Shown: in pieces, positions 34,560 to 40,653 of the stretch
Layout: each line of letters starts with the position of its first letter
Position numbering within the stretch: the first letter of the stretch is position 1
DNA from: Firmicutes bacterium UBA1422
GTDB lineage: Bacteria; Bacillota; Clostridia; Peptostreptococcales; Anaerovoracaceae
Reading direction: 5' to 3'
Assembly: GCA_002304835.1 (NCBI GenBank)
Contig: DBPK01000002.1
Location: 1 to 64,000 of the forward strand
DNA length: 64,000 nucleotides
Notes under the pieces: generated by a model
Databases searched by the model: none
What the model was told of the DNA's origin: nothing
The model's input: only the letters and a program-made list of their open reading frames with translations
Translations under genes and position numbers: made by a program

Positions 34560-34964
34560 ATGACTAATATTACTATCAATGAAAGAAACAACACACTGGT
34601 TATCACTAAGAAGTTCGAAAAGGCTGCAAGCAAGTATGGTTCTCCTGAATACAAGGAACTGAAAGAAGCAAAAGCTGACTTCCCTAATTTCAGAGTAGTA
34701 ACAAGAACTACAAAGAAAAAGGAAGAGACTTACAAGGGTCTGACTTACAAATACATGGAAAGCTACATCAAGGATCATGATGTAAACGGAAAGATTATGG
34801 ATGAGTTCAAAGTTAGAACTGGACAGACAAAAGAGTCCTTGAATAAGAGATCATATTTTGAAGTTAAGAAATGGTTTATCGAAATTTATCCAGAGTTTGC
34901 AACTTTCCATGAAGACAGAAAAGCTGTAGCTGACGAAATCAAAACATTAAGAGTAACTGCATAA
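34560..34964 (+). CDS. Element protein of unknown function, paralogue A
   Basis: Not assigned to a functional family. A 134-residue, lysine-rich soluble protein. Together with the gene at 35293 it forms a paralogous pair sharing the pattern KKFEKAA...SPEYKEL, then F-x-V...T-KK, then YKGLTYKYMESYIK, then a C-terminal VKKWFIEIYPE. Similar small proteins occur in mobile elements of gut Clostridia, without known role. GAAAGGAG precedes ATG. It starts a run of closely spaced plus-strand genes 13-18 bases apart. Confidence 0.8.
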   Translation: MTNITINERNNTLVITKKFEKAASKYGSPEYKELKEAKADFPNFRVVTRTTKKKEETYKGLTYKYMESYIKDHDVNGKIMDEFKVRTGQTKESLNKRSYFEVKKWFIEIYPEFATFHEDRKAVADEIKTLRVTA

Positions 34965-34977
34965 GGAGGTAATAAAA

Positions 34978-35274
34978 ATGAGAAGATGGAATACATATAA
35001 GAAAATATATAAAGGTCGTCAGTCAATTTTCGTTGAAAACTTAGAAGAAGTTTTATCTGATACTACATCACTCAGCAACAAGTTTGATGAATATGTTCTG
35101 AAGTGTATAGGGGTTGGCTACATGATGATGGCTTTTGAGGCACACCCAGAAATCCAAGAGAAGCTTACAGAAGATGATCTGGATAATCCGATCTATTCAA
35201 TAGGCTGCCACATGGAGGATGTCCCAACAAGAGAAGCAATATTTGAATCAGCTAAATACAACTTAGATATTTAA
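34978..35274 (+). CDS. Element protein of unknown function (98 residues)
   Basis: Not recognised. A 98-residue protein with a basic start (MRRWNTYKKIYKGRQ) and an acidic remainder (TEDDLDNPIY, HMEDVPTREA), predicted mainly helical, no membrane segment. AAGGAGGT precedes ATG, 13 bases after the previous stop. It lies between two paralogous genes, all three in one probable transcript, so the three products may act together. Confidence 0.7.
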   Translation: MRRWNTYKKIYKGRQSIFVENLEEVLSDTTSLSNKFDEYVLKCIGVGYMMMAFEAHPEIQEKLTEDDLDNPIYSIGCHMEDVPTREAIFESAKYNLDI

Positions 35275-35292
35275 TAATAGGAGGTAATAAAA

Positions 35293-35733
35293 ATGAGAGG
35301 AACTTTAAGAATTGATTATGTAACAGGAAAAATCATAATGAGTAGAGAATTTGCAAAAGCTGCAAAAGATACATTTAGCCCTGAATATCTGCATCTTCAG
35401 GAAGTTAAAAGAGATAATCCCACTTTCACTATAGGAAGAAAAACAATCAAAAAGAATGAAGACAAGGAAACTTGGAAAGGTTTGACTTATAGCTATATGG
35501 AACTCTACATCAAGATTTATGAACCAGTAGAAACAAGACAGACTGTTCTTGATGAATTTGACAAGATGATTCTCATCTCCAAATGTCATGCTAAAGGAAA
35601 GAGATATCCAGTTATCAAGAAGTGGTTTTTAGACAAGTATCCTGAAATTAAAGAATTTGGAATGCCAAAAGTAGAAGAAATTGCGGCAGCCGCTGTAACA
35701 ATTCTTCATCCGGACTTTCAGGAAGTTGCTTAA
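35293..35733 (+). CDS. Element protein of unknown function, paralogue B
   Basis: A 146-residue protein homologous to the product at 34560. Shared blocks are REFAKAAKDTFSPEYLHLQE, TWKGLTYSYMELYIKIYEP and PVIKKWFLDKYPEIKEF. The C-terminus has a run of alanines encoded by GCGGCAGCCGCT, a GC-rich string that recurs in the element. AGGAGGT precedes ATG. Function unknown; duplication within one operon suggests a hetero-oligomer or diversification. Confidence 0.8.
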   Translation: MRGTLRIDYVTGKIIMSREFAKAAKDTFSPEYLHLQEVKRDNPTFTIGRKTIKKNEDKETWKGLTYSYMELYIKIYEPVETRQTVLDEFDKMILISKCHAKGKRYPVIKKWFLDKYPEIKEFGMPKVEEIAAAAVTILHPDFQEVA

Positions 35734-35753
35734 CTGGAAAAAAGGAGTAATCT

Positions 35754-35876
35754 ATGCAAAAAAAGTTTGGGCAAAGGCCTTTAATACACCTCTTAAAAAC
35801 ATCATATATAAAGAGGGAATTAGGGGGGCTTTGGGAAAACCTACGGTTTTCTCCGCTTTCCCTTAGGAGAAGATAA
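35754..35876 (+). CDS. Possible 40-residue basic peptide
   Basis: Not recognised. A short frame with AAAAGGAG seven bases before ATG, encoding a basic peptide that begins MQKKFGQRPLIHLL and ends LSLRRR. It follows paralogue B by 20 bases and its end overlaps the first arm of a long inverted repeat. It could be a leader peptide for the structured region or a chance frame. Confidence 0.35.
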   Translation: MQKKFGQRPLIHLLKTSYIKRELGGLWENLRFSPLSLRRR

Positions 35877-36066
35877 ATTATCATTTCGTTATTTCGTGGC
35901 TTTCAGCCACTCAATACTCATGATAATTTATCTTCTAGCGAACGCCAAAGTTTGTATTTTAACCATAATAGGTTAACCCAACACCTTTAACTTTTAAGAA
36001 GTAATGAAGGTCGGAAGCACAAGTGCTTCCTCCCTGTCGGCGATGCAAGCATCGCCTCCATCGACC
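35868..36066. other. Strongly structured non-coding block
   Basis: No gene after the 40-residue frame, but dense symmetry. A 16-base perfect inverted repeat (35868-35883 with 35921-35936) encloses the hairpin GTGGCT-TTC-AGCCAC (35896-35910). Then come two perfect 8-bp hairpins with AA loops, GGAAGCAC-AA-GTGCTTCC (36013-36030) and GGCGATGC-AA-GCATCGCC (36039-36056), enclosed by GGTC (36009) and GACC (36063). It could be a structured RNA, a 5' leader, or a replication/transfer origin. Confidence 0.65.
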
Positions 36067-36086
36067 AGAAGAAAGGAGAATTTACA

Positions 36087-36263
36087 ATGTCGATATTTGA
36101 TTATAACAAAAGAAAAATCCCTGAATACTACAAAGGAATGTATCTTGATGATTTCACACCTGCGGAAATCCTGATGTCAAGTAGAGAATCTTTGCTTAAA
36201 GAAATCCAAAAGAAAAACGAACCCCAAGAAATAAAATTCACAGCGGAGATAAAAATAAAATGA
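36087..36263 (+). CDS. Small element protein (58 residues)
   Basis: Not recognised. A 58-residue charged protein (begins MSIFDYNKRKIPEYYKG) with GAAAGGAG before ATG, located 20 bases after the structured block. Its TGA overlaps the ATG of the next small gene (ATGA), the arrangement of translationally coupled genes. Both then end at a strong terminator. Confidence 0.6.
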   Translation: MSIFDYNKRKIPEYYKGMYLDDFTPAEILMSSRESLLKEIQKKNEPQEIKFTAEIKIK

Positions 36264-36418
36264 GAATAAGATCAGAATCTGAACAAGAAGAAAAACAAAA
36301 GGAAAAAGATAAGAAAAAACAATCAGCACTTGAAGCGGAAATCTTCCTGTTCATGGAAAGATGTATGAGAAAAACTTTAGATAGTGCACTCGACAGTTTA
36401 TTAAAAGACTGGAAATAA
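36260..36418 (+). CDS. Small element protein (52 residues)
   Basis: Not recognised. A 52-residue protein with a highly charged N-terminal half (EQEEKQKEKDKKKQ) and an amphipathic helical C-terminal half (AEIFLFMERCMRKTLDSALD). Start overlaps the previous stop by four bases; the coupled arrangement supports it. The pair recalls small phage or plasmid accessory peptides of unknown role. Confidence 0.55.
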   Translation: MRIRSESEQEEKQKEKDKKKQSALEAEIFLFMERCMRKTLDSALDSLLKDWK

Positions 36419-36462
36419 AAGCGGTAAGTCATTCAACAAGGAATGGTTTACCGCTTTTTTTC
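36418..36462 (+). terminator. Terminator after the small-gene operon
   Basis: Stem AAAGCGGTAA / TTACCGCTTT with an inner GTCATTC/GAATGGT pairing and T7. Between here and the XRE gene (36731) lie about 270 bases with no gene, only two TGTTCACGAAA inverted repeats. Confidence 0.9.
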
Positions 36463-36624
36463 GTTTCTATCGTAATTCTCCGTCACGGAAAAATATTTTG
36501 CTGTATCGATCACAGTCATAAAAATCGTGATTTAAAATAAAAACCACTCTTCGTAGGAGCGAGAGCCACGCAAAACCGCAAACCGCAAAAGTAAAAAAAT
36601 TTTTCCTGTAATGGATACCCCCTA

Positions 36625-36658
36625 TGTTCACGAAAAGGTATGCAGAATTTCCTGAACA
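36625..36658. repeat. TGTTCACGAAA inverted repeat, copy 2
   Basis: TGTTCACGAAAA with TGAACA 22 bases after the first half-site. Part of a three-member family within the element. Confidence 0.45.
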
Positions 36659-36710
36659 GAAATGGGGCTTTTTTTCTATGTCTATTGGCAGGTTTTGAAG
36701 CCGCTGCCGC

Positions 36711-36740
36711 TGTTCACGAAAACAGTTGTTTTATTGAACA
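36711..36740. repeat. TGTTCACGAAA inverted repeat, copy 3
   Basis: TGTTCACGAAAA with TGAACA 18 bases after the first half-site; overlaps the 3' end of the XRE gene. Confidence 0.45.
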
Positions 36741-36949
36741 CCCTCTTCATCAGGAATATACTCCATCAGATCAGCAGGTTGACATTCCAGAACTTCGCAA
36801 ATCTTATTTAATGCTTCTACTGGAAGATGTTTTACTGAACCTGTGCAAATTGCTGATACTGTTGGCGGTCTGATGCCTGTTCTCTCAGCCAGTTCCTTTT
36901 GTGTCATTTCCTTTTCAGCAAGTTTGACCTTTACTTTAAATCTTATCAT
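36731..36949 (-). CDS. XRE-family repressor (Cro/CI-like)
   Basis: A 72-residue helix-turn-helix protein of the compact YozG/Cro type (MTQKELAERTGIRPPTVSAICTG is the DNA-binding unit, residues 15-37). A short C-terminal tail carries LEVLECQPADLMEYI, typical of the family. Start 36949 is set by AAAGGAG. Its own promoter and that of the divergent gene are both filled by TACGA-N3-TCGTA operators, so it probably represses both and works as the element's master switch. Confidence 0.85.
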   Translation of the reverse strand: MIRFKVKVKLAEKEMTQKELAERTGIRPPTVSAICTGSVKHLPVEALNKICEVLECQPADLMEYIPDEEGVQ

Positions 36950-36972
36950 TCGATCAACTCCTTTCAGAAGTG

Positions 36973-37084
36973 ATTGTATCACGATTTTCGTAGTCAATCA
37001 ATACGCAATACGAAAAATAATTACTATATTCGTAAATTAAATTACGATATTCGTATTGACAAATTACGAATTTCGTAGTAATAT
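36973..37084. promoter_or_regulatory. Divergent promoters with three TACGA-N3-TCGTA operators
   Basis: Plus strand: TTGACA (37056-37061), 17 bases, TAATAT (37079-37084), driving the gene at 37138. Minus strand: TTGATT (37001-36996), 17 bases, TACAAT (36978-36973), driving the XRE gene. Operators: CACGATTTTCGTA (36980-36992) inside the minus spacer, TACGATATTCGTA (37043-37055) touching the plus -35, and TACGAATTTCGTA (37065-37077) inside the plus spacer. The layout predicts mutual repression by the XRE protein. Confidence 0.8.
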
Positions 37085-37137
37085 ATACTCAACAAAAGGA
37101 AATAACCCATCACCAAAAGAGAAAAGGAGATAGAAAA

Positions 37138-37416
37138 ATGTCAAAGAATGAATTAGTAGCAAAGATCGAAGCCCTGAACGAATGGGAAGCACTCATGGAA
37201 GAAGCAAAGGCAGAAGCGGAAGCAATCAGAGATAGCATCAAAGCTGAGATGCTTGAAAGAGAAACTGAAGAACTGATCGCAGGTTCTTACATCATCAGAT
37301 GGACTTCAGTTCTCTCCAACAGATTCGATACTACTGGATTTAAAAAAGTATATGGAGATCTTTACAAAGCATTCACTAAGCAGAGTGCAAGCAGAAGATT
37401 CACAATCTCCTGCTAA
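37138..37416 (+). CDS. Conserved mobile-element protein (92 residues)
   Basis: A 92-residue protein with an N-terminal helical, probably coiled-coil half (LVAKIEALNEWEALMEEAKAEAEAIRD) and a conserved C-terminal block IIRWTSVLSNRFDTTGFKKVYGDLYKAFTKQ. Proteins with this end are frequent in phages and elements of Clostridia; the helical half recalls Gp157-like phage proteins, but I cannot assign a function. It is the first gene behind the XRE-controlled promoter, the position of an early lytic or excision gene. Confidence 0.75.
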   Translation: MSKNELVAKIEALNEWEALMEEAKAEAEAIRDSIKAEMLERETEELIAGSYIIRWTSVLSNRFDTTGFKKVYGDLYKAFTKQSASRRFTISC

Positions 37417-37480
37417 GATATACAAACCGCTTCAGAGGCTCACCCAGAGCTTCTGAAGCCAAAAGAAAGGGGTATTGATT

Positions 37481-38074
37481 ATGATATATGGATATGCAAG
37501 ATGCTCAACTAATGAAAGTAAGCAAGACATCAACAGACAAGTAAGGGAATTAAAGGAAGCAGGGGCAGAAGAAATCTTTCTGGAATATGAACATGGAGAC
37601 AGTAAGATAAAGAAGCAGCAAGAAGCTATGTTTGCGGCAGCCGCTGCAGGAGATACAATCATCACACTTGAAGTTCCCAGATTAGCCAGAAGCACACAAC
37701 AGTTATGCGAGATTATAGAGTTAATCAGAGAAAAGAAACTGCGGCTTGTGATTATTGGCAGCATAACTTTAGACTGTAGAACAGGATCAGCTGATCCCAT
37801 GAGTGAAGCATTTCTGCAAATGGCAGGAGTATTCAGCCAGCTAGAACTTGCGATTATTCGTCAGAGAGTCAAGTCTGGGATGCAGAATGCTCAGGCTAAA
37901 GGGGTGCGAATCGGCAGACCGCAAGCAACAATTGAAGACATCCCCTCTTCGTTCCTTAGACATTTCCCTGCTTACAAGTCCGGCATTCTCAACTTATCTG
38001 AACTGGCAAGAGTTTGTGATCTTAGCAGAACTACAGTTTATAAATATATTTCTCTTTTGGAGGGTGTTAAATAA
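37481..38074 (+). CDS. Serine recombinase (resolvase/invertase)
   Basis: A 197-residue small serine recombinase. The catalytic serine is in YGYARCSTNE (S9 in this count), with arginines in the VPRLARST block; helix E follows (LELAIIRQRVKSGMQNAQAKGVRIGRP) and a C-terminal helix-turn-helix (LSELARVCDLSRTTVYKYI). It is of resolvase/invertase length, not a large integrase. ATG 37481 follows GAAAGGGG. It may resolve dimers of the excised circle or invert DNA in the element; no matching res site is identified with certainty. Confidence 0.92.
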   Translation: MIYGYARCSTNESKQDINRQVRELKEAGAEEIFLEYEHGDSKIKKQQEAMFAAAAAGDTIITLEVPRLARSTQQLCEIIELIREKKLRLVIIGSITLDCRTGSADPMSEAFLQMAGVFSQLELAIIRQRVKSGMQNAQAKGVRIGRPQATIEDIPSSFLRHFPAYKSGILNLSELARVCDLSRTTVYKYISLLEGVK

Positions 38075-38075
38075 A

Positions 38076-38177
38076 ATGGATATGCAAGAGCTTTTATATT
38101 TCATCTACATGGATGAACAGGAAAAGAAAAAATCCTCTTCAGATGATGAAGAGGACAAAGAAAAAGCAGGGAATTGA
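38076..38177 (+). CDS. Possible 33-residue acidic peptide
   Basis: Not recognised. Directly after the recombinase stop with GGAGGGTG 14 bases upstream, encoding MDMQELLYFIYMDEQEKK followed by an acidic/lysine-rich tail. Its end overlaps a hairpin terminator. Small size makes it uncertain; spacing and site support translation. Confidence 0.4.
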   Translation: MDMQELLYFIYMDEQEKKKSSSDDEEDKEKAGN

Positions 38178-38193
38178 TTTCCCTGCTTTTGTT
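38161..38193 (+). terminator. Terminator after the recombinase operon
   Basis: Stem AAAAGCAGGGAA / TTTCCCTGCTTTT around TTGA, then GTTTT. Ends the 37138-38177 transcript before the DnaJ gene. Confidence 0.85.
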
Positions 38194-38286
38194 TTAGAAC
38201 AAACAATCTGCAAAACATTGCAAAGCATGCCATACTTTATTATAATGTTAATAATAAAACATTTCTGTAACGCAAGGAGTTATGTT

Positions 38287-38805
38287 ATGAATTACTACGA
38301 AATACTAGGTGTAAATAAAAATGCCACTTTAGATCAAATAAAAAGGGCATTTAGAGAAAAAGCAAAAGCAACGCATCCTGACTTAAATCCAAACAATCCC
38401 AATGCAAGTGAGCAATTTAACGAAATTGCAACAGCTTATGCAGTCCTTTCAAATCCTGTTGAAAGAGAAAAGTATGATAACGGATTTGGTGTAGACTCTA
38501 ATGCTACAGAATTTACTGTTAACGAAATCAAAATAATTATTGCTATGATAAAAGCTCAGGTAAAGCCATATAAAAGGGCTGCGAAAAAGCATATTATCGT
38601 TGGTGGTTTATGGCTTGCCTTAGGACTCGCAGTTAGTATAGGTTCATATATTTCGGCTATGAATTCTCCTTATGGAGGACCAGTCGTAATTATGTGGGGT
38701 GCAGTTATTTTCGGAGCAATACAGGCTGTAAGAGGTTACTCTGCATATAATAAAATTATGAATCTTGTAAAAGAAGCAGAAGATGAACTATGGAGCAAGC
38801 TGTAG
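38287..38805 (+). CDS. Membrane-anchored J-domain (DnaJ-like) protein
   Basis: A 172-residue protein. The N-terminal J domain (residues 1-66, with YEILGVNKNAT, the HPD motif in THPDLNP and YDNG at the end) should stimulate a DnaK ATPase. After a helical linker come two membrane segments (about 103-122 and 130-150) and a short tail. It lacks the zinc and substrate-binding parts of true DnaJ. AAGGAG precedes ATG. It is 19 bases ahead of a DUF805 membrane protein, and both lie upstream of a WYL regulator. Confidence 0.85.
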   Translation: MNYYEILGVNKNATLDQIKRAFREKAKATHPDLNPNNPNASEQFNEIATAYAVLSNPVEREKYDNGFGVDSNATEFTVNEIKIIIAMIKAQVKPYKRAAKKHIIVGGLWLALGLAVSIGSYISAMNSPYGGPVVIMWGAVIFGAIQAVRGYSAYNKIMNLVKEAEDELWSKL

Positions 38806-38824
38806 TCTTTTTAAGGAGAACGAA

Positions 38825-39217
38825 ATGAAACCATATACAGAGTTTTGGAAAAGATATTTTGATTTTAAAGGAGTAACAACTCGTAAAGCATTTTGGTTAA
38901 CAACATTGACAAATGTTATATTATGTTCTGTTTTAAACCAAATTACTATAGTTAACTTATCTAATGGAGTCGGAGGATATGCTCCTTTAACATTAGGAAT
39001 TATTTATTATTTCGTAATTTTTATTCCAACAATTGCTATGACAGTTAGAAGATTACATGATGCAAAATTTTCAGGATTCTTTGTTTTATTAAATATCATA
39101 CCTTTCTTTGGTAACTTAGCAGTTTTGATAATGAACATTATTGGGTCTAGATACGAAAACAATAAATGGTATTTAAACGATGTTCAGAAAGGCTATATAA
39201 ACAACACAAAAGGCTAG
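38825..39217 (+). CDS. DUF805 membrane protein
   Basis: A 130-residue DUF805 protein with the family start YTEFWKRYFDFKGVTTRKAFW, four hydrophobic segments and the conserved MTVRRLHDAKFSGFFVLL motif (about residues 78-95). DUF805 proteins (YhaH-like) are inner-membrane proteins without agreed function. AAGGAGAACG precedes ATG, 19 bases after the J-domain gene, so the two are co-transcribed and may form a membrane complex. A terminator follows. Confidence 0.88.
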   Translation: MKPYTEFWKRYFDFKGVTTRKAFWLTTLTNVILCSVLNQITIVNLSNGVGGYAPLTLGIIYYFVIFIPTIAMTVRRLHDAKFSGFFVLLNIIPFFGNLAVLIMNIIGSRYENNKWYLNDVQKGYINNTKG

Positions 39218-39240
39218 TCGGATGACTAGCTTTTTTATTT
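39211..39240 (+). terminator. Terminator after DUF805 gene
   Basis: Stem GCTAGTC / GACTAGC with a four-base loop and T6, overlapping the last codons of the DUF805 gene. Confidence 0.88.
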
Positions 39241-39280
39241 TATGATATAATGTAATTGAATTTTGTATCGAGGTAATATT

Positions 39281-40387
39281 ATGCCAACAAAGAAACAACC
39301 TGAACATGGCAAGAAGCCAAACCAAAAGATCAAACCTTATATAGTTCTTCAATATCTCCTGAGGAACTCTGATGAGAACAATCCGCAGTCAGCAACGAAT
39401 ATTATAGACTTCCTGAATGACTGCGGCATTTCCGCAGAAAGAAGATCAATATATAAAGACATTGAAGAGATCAACAAAGTAGCATTAATGCTTGAAGAGG
39501 AAGTTGATATTGAAGAGGCTGAAGATATGCTTTTCGAAGATGAAGCGGATGAACTGAAGCTTGTTGTCTATGATAAAAGCAAGAAAGGTTTCTATGTAAA
39601 ACAGAGGCACTTCCAACTAGAAGACATGAGACTTCTTGCAGAATGTGTTTACTCTGCAAAGTTTATAACAGAGGGACAAGCCAAAAGACTTGTAAATGTT
39701 GTTTGCGATTTTGTCAGTTATGATCAGGCAGAGAAGATCAAACACAATGCTTTCCTGACAGACAGAGTAAAGACAAACAATAAAGAAGTTATCAATAATA
39801 TTTCCATAATCAACAATGCCATGAGTAAGAAATGGGAGGGGCTGCCGCACACACCTGAAAAGATCACTTTCAAATATCTTAAATATTCTATCCATGATCT
39901 GAAGCAGCAGGTCGAAAGAAGAAAAGGTGCTGAATTCAAGGTGAGTCCTTATCAGCTTCTGATCAATGATGGCAACTACTATCTTTTGGCTTTTGACGAT
40001 TACTCCCAAGAGATTAGAAGATACAGAGTTGATAGAATGAAAGAGGTTTCATTCACAGGAGAACCAAGAGATGGAGAAGAAGAGTTTGCGGCAATCGACT
40101 TGAAATCCTACACACAGAGAGTATTTTCCATGTTTGGTGGAGATCAGAAAATGATCAGACTCCGCTGCATCAATTCTCTTTTGGATGCTGTTGTCGATAG
40201 ATTTGGAACAGATGCTATTTATATGAATGCTGAGAACTATCATTTTGAAGTTCATGCAAAGGTAGAAGTAAGCGATCAATTCTTTGGTTGGGTTCTGGGA
40301 TTTGGTAAGAAGATGAAGATCCTTGCTCCTGATGATGTTGTTGATCAGTTCAAAGCTTATGTAGATAAAATCAGAAATATGTATTAA
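39281..40387 (+). CDS. WYL-domain transcriptional regulator
   Basis: A 368-residue regulator. An N-terminal winged helix (IKPYIVLQYLLRN to AERRSIYKDIEEIN, residues 18-65) precedes the WYL domain, whose core here reads NYYLLAFDDYSQEIRRYRVDRM (about 225-250). A C-terminal WCX-type region (DAVVDRFGTDAIYMNAENYHFEVHAKV) completes it. WYL proteins bind ligands such as nucleotides and commonly control defence systems (BrxR/CapW type) and other mobile-element cargo. Start 39281 follows GAGGTAA. It has its own small promoter region after the DUF805 terminator. Confidence 0.85.
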   Translation: MPTKKQPEHGKKPNQKIKPYIVLQYLLRNSDENNPQSATNIIDFLNDCGISAERRSIYKDIEEINKVALMLEEEVDIEEAEDMLFEDEADELKLVVYDKSKKGFYVKQRHFQLEDMRLLAECVYSAKFITEGQAKRLVNVVCDFVSYDQAEKIKHNAFLTDRVKTNNKEVINNISIINNAMSKKWEGLPHTPEKITFKYLKYSIHDLKQQVERRKGAEFKVSPYQLLINDGNYYLLAFDDYSQEIRRYRVDRMKEVSFTGEPRDGEEEFAAIDLKSYTQRVFSMFGGDQKMIRLRCINSLLDAVVDRFGTDAIYMNAENYHFEVHAKVEVSDQFFGWVLGFGKKMKILAPDDVVDQFKAYVDKIRNMY

Positions 40388-40416
40388 AAAGAGACAGCTT
40401 ATTTGCTGTCTCTTCT
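40388..40416. terminator. Terminator between WYL gene and convergent small gene
   Basis: Stem AGAGACAGC / GCTGTCTCT right after the WYL stop, flanked by A5 on the left and CTTCTC on the right; the A5 gives a T5 run for minus transcripts. It overlaps the last codons of the gene at 40399. Confidence 0.65.
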
Positions 40417-40641
40417 CATTTCCAGTATGTAATCATCCAATGCGACTACTCCTTTATTGAGCAAACCGCAAATGTTTTTCACTTCATTCTTAGCACTATG
40501 GCATCGTCTTGCCAGTTCTGTTTTTTCTTCCATTTCATAAAAGTTTTCCAGTTCTGTTATCACTTCTAAAAAACATTCCAGATCGTATTCCACATCAGTT
40601 AAAACAGAAAATATGTTATCCAGTTTTGTTGTATTACACAT
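40399..40641 (-). CDS. Small acidic protein downstream of the integrase
   Basis: Not recognised. An 80-residue acidic, helical protein (DVEYDLECFLEVITELENFYEMEEKTELARRCHSAKNEV). AAGGAGGAAA stands before ATG, 12 bases after the integrase stop, so it is co-transcribed with the integrase. An excisionase would be expected near here but those are basic DNA-binding proteins; this acidic protein does not fit. A recombination accessory role is only a guess. Confidence 0.65.
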   Translation of the reverse strand: MCNTTKLDNIFSVLTDVEYDLECFLEVITELENFYEMEEKTELARRCHSAKNEVKNICGLLNKGVVALDDYILEMRRDSK

Positions 40642-40653
40642 TGTATTTCCTCC

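Noticed and set aside
36419..36624. Gene between the small-gene terminator and XRE
   Set aside because: No frame has both a ribosome site and coding character; only the terminator and repeats are seen.
36640..36873. Plus-strand frame overlapping the XRE gene end
   Set aside because: No ribosome site; overlaps a convincing HTH gene and the TGTTCACGAAA repeats.
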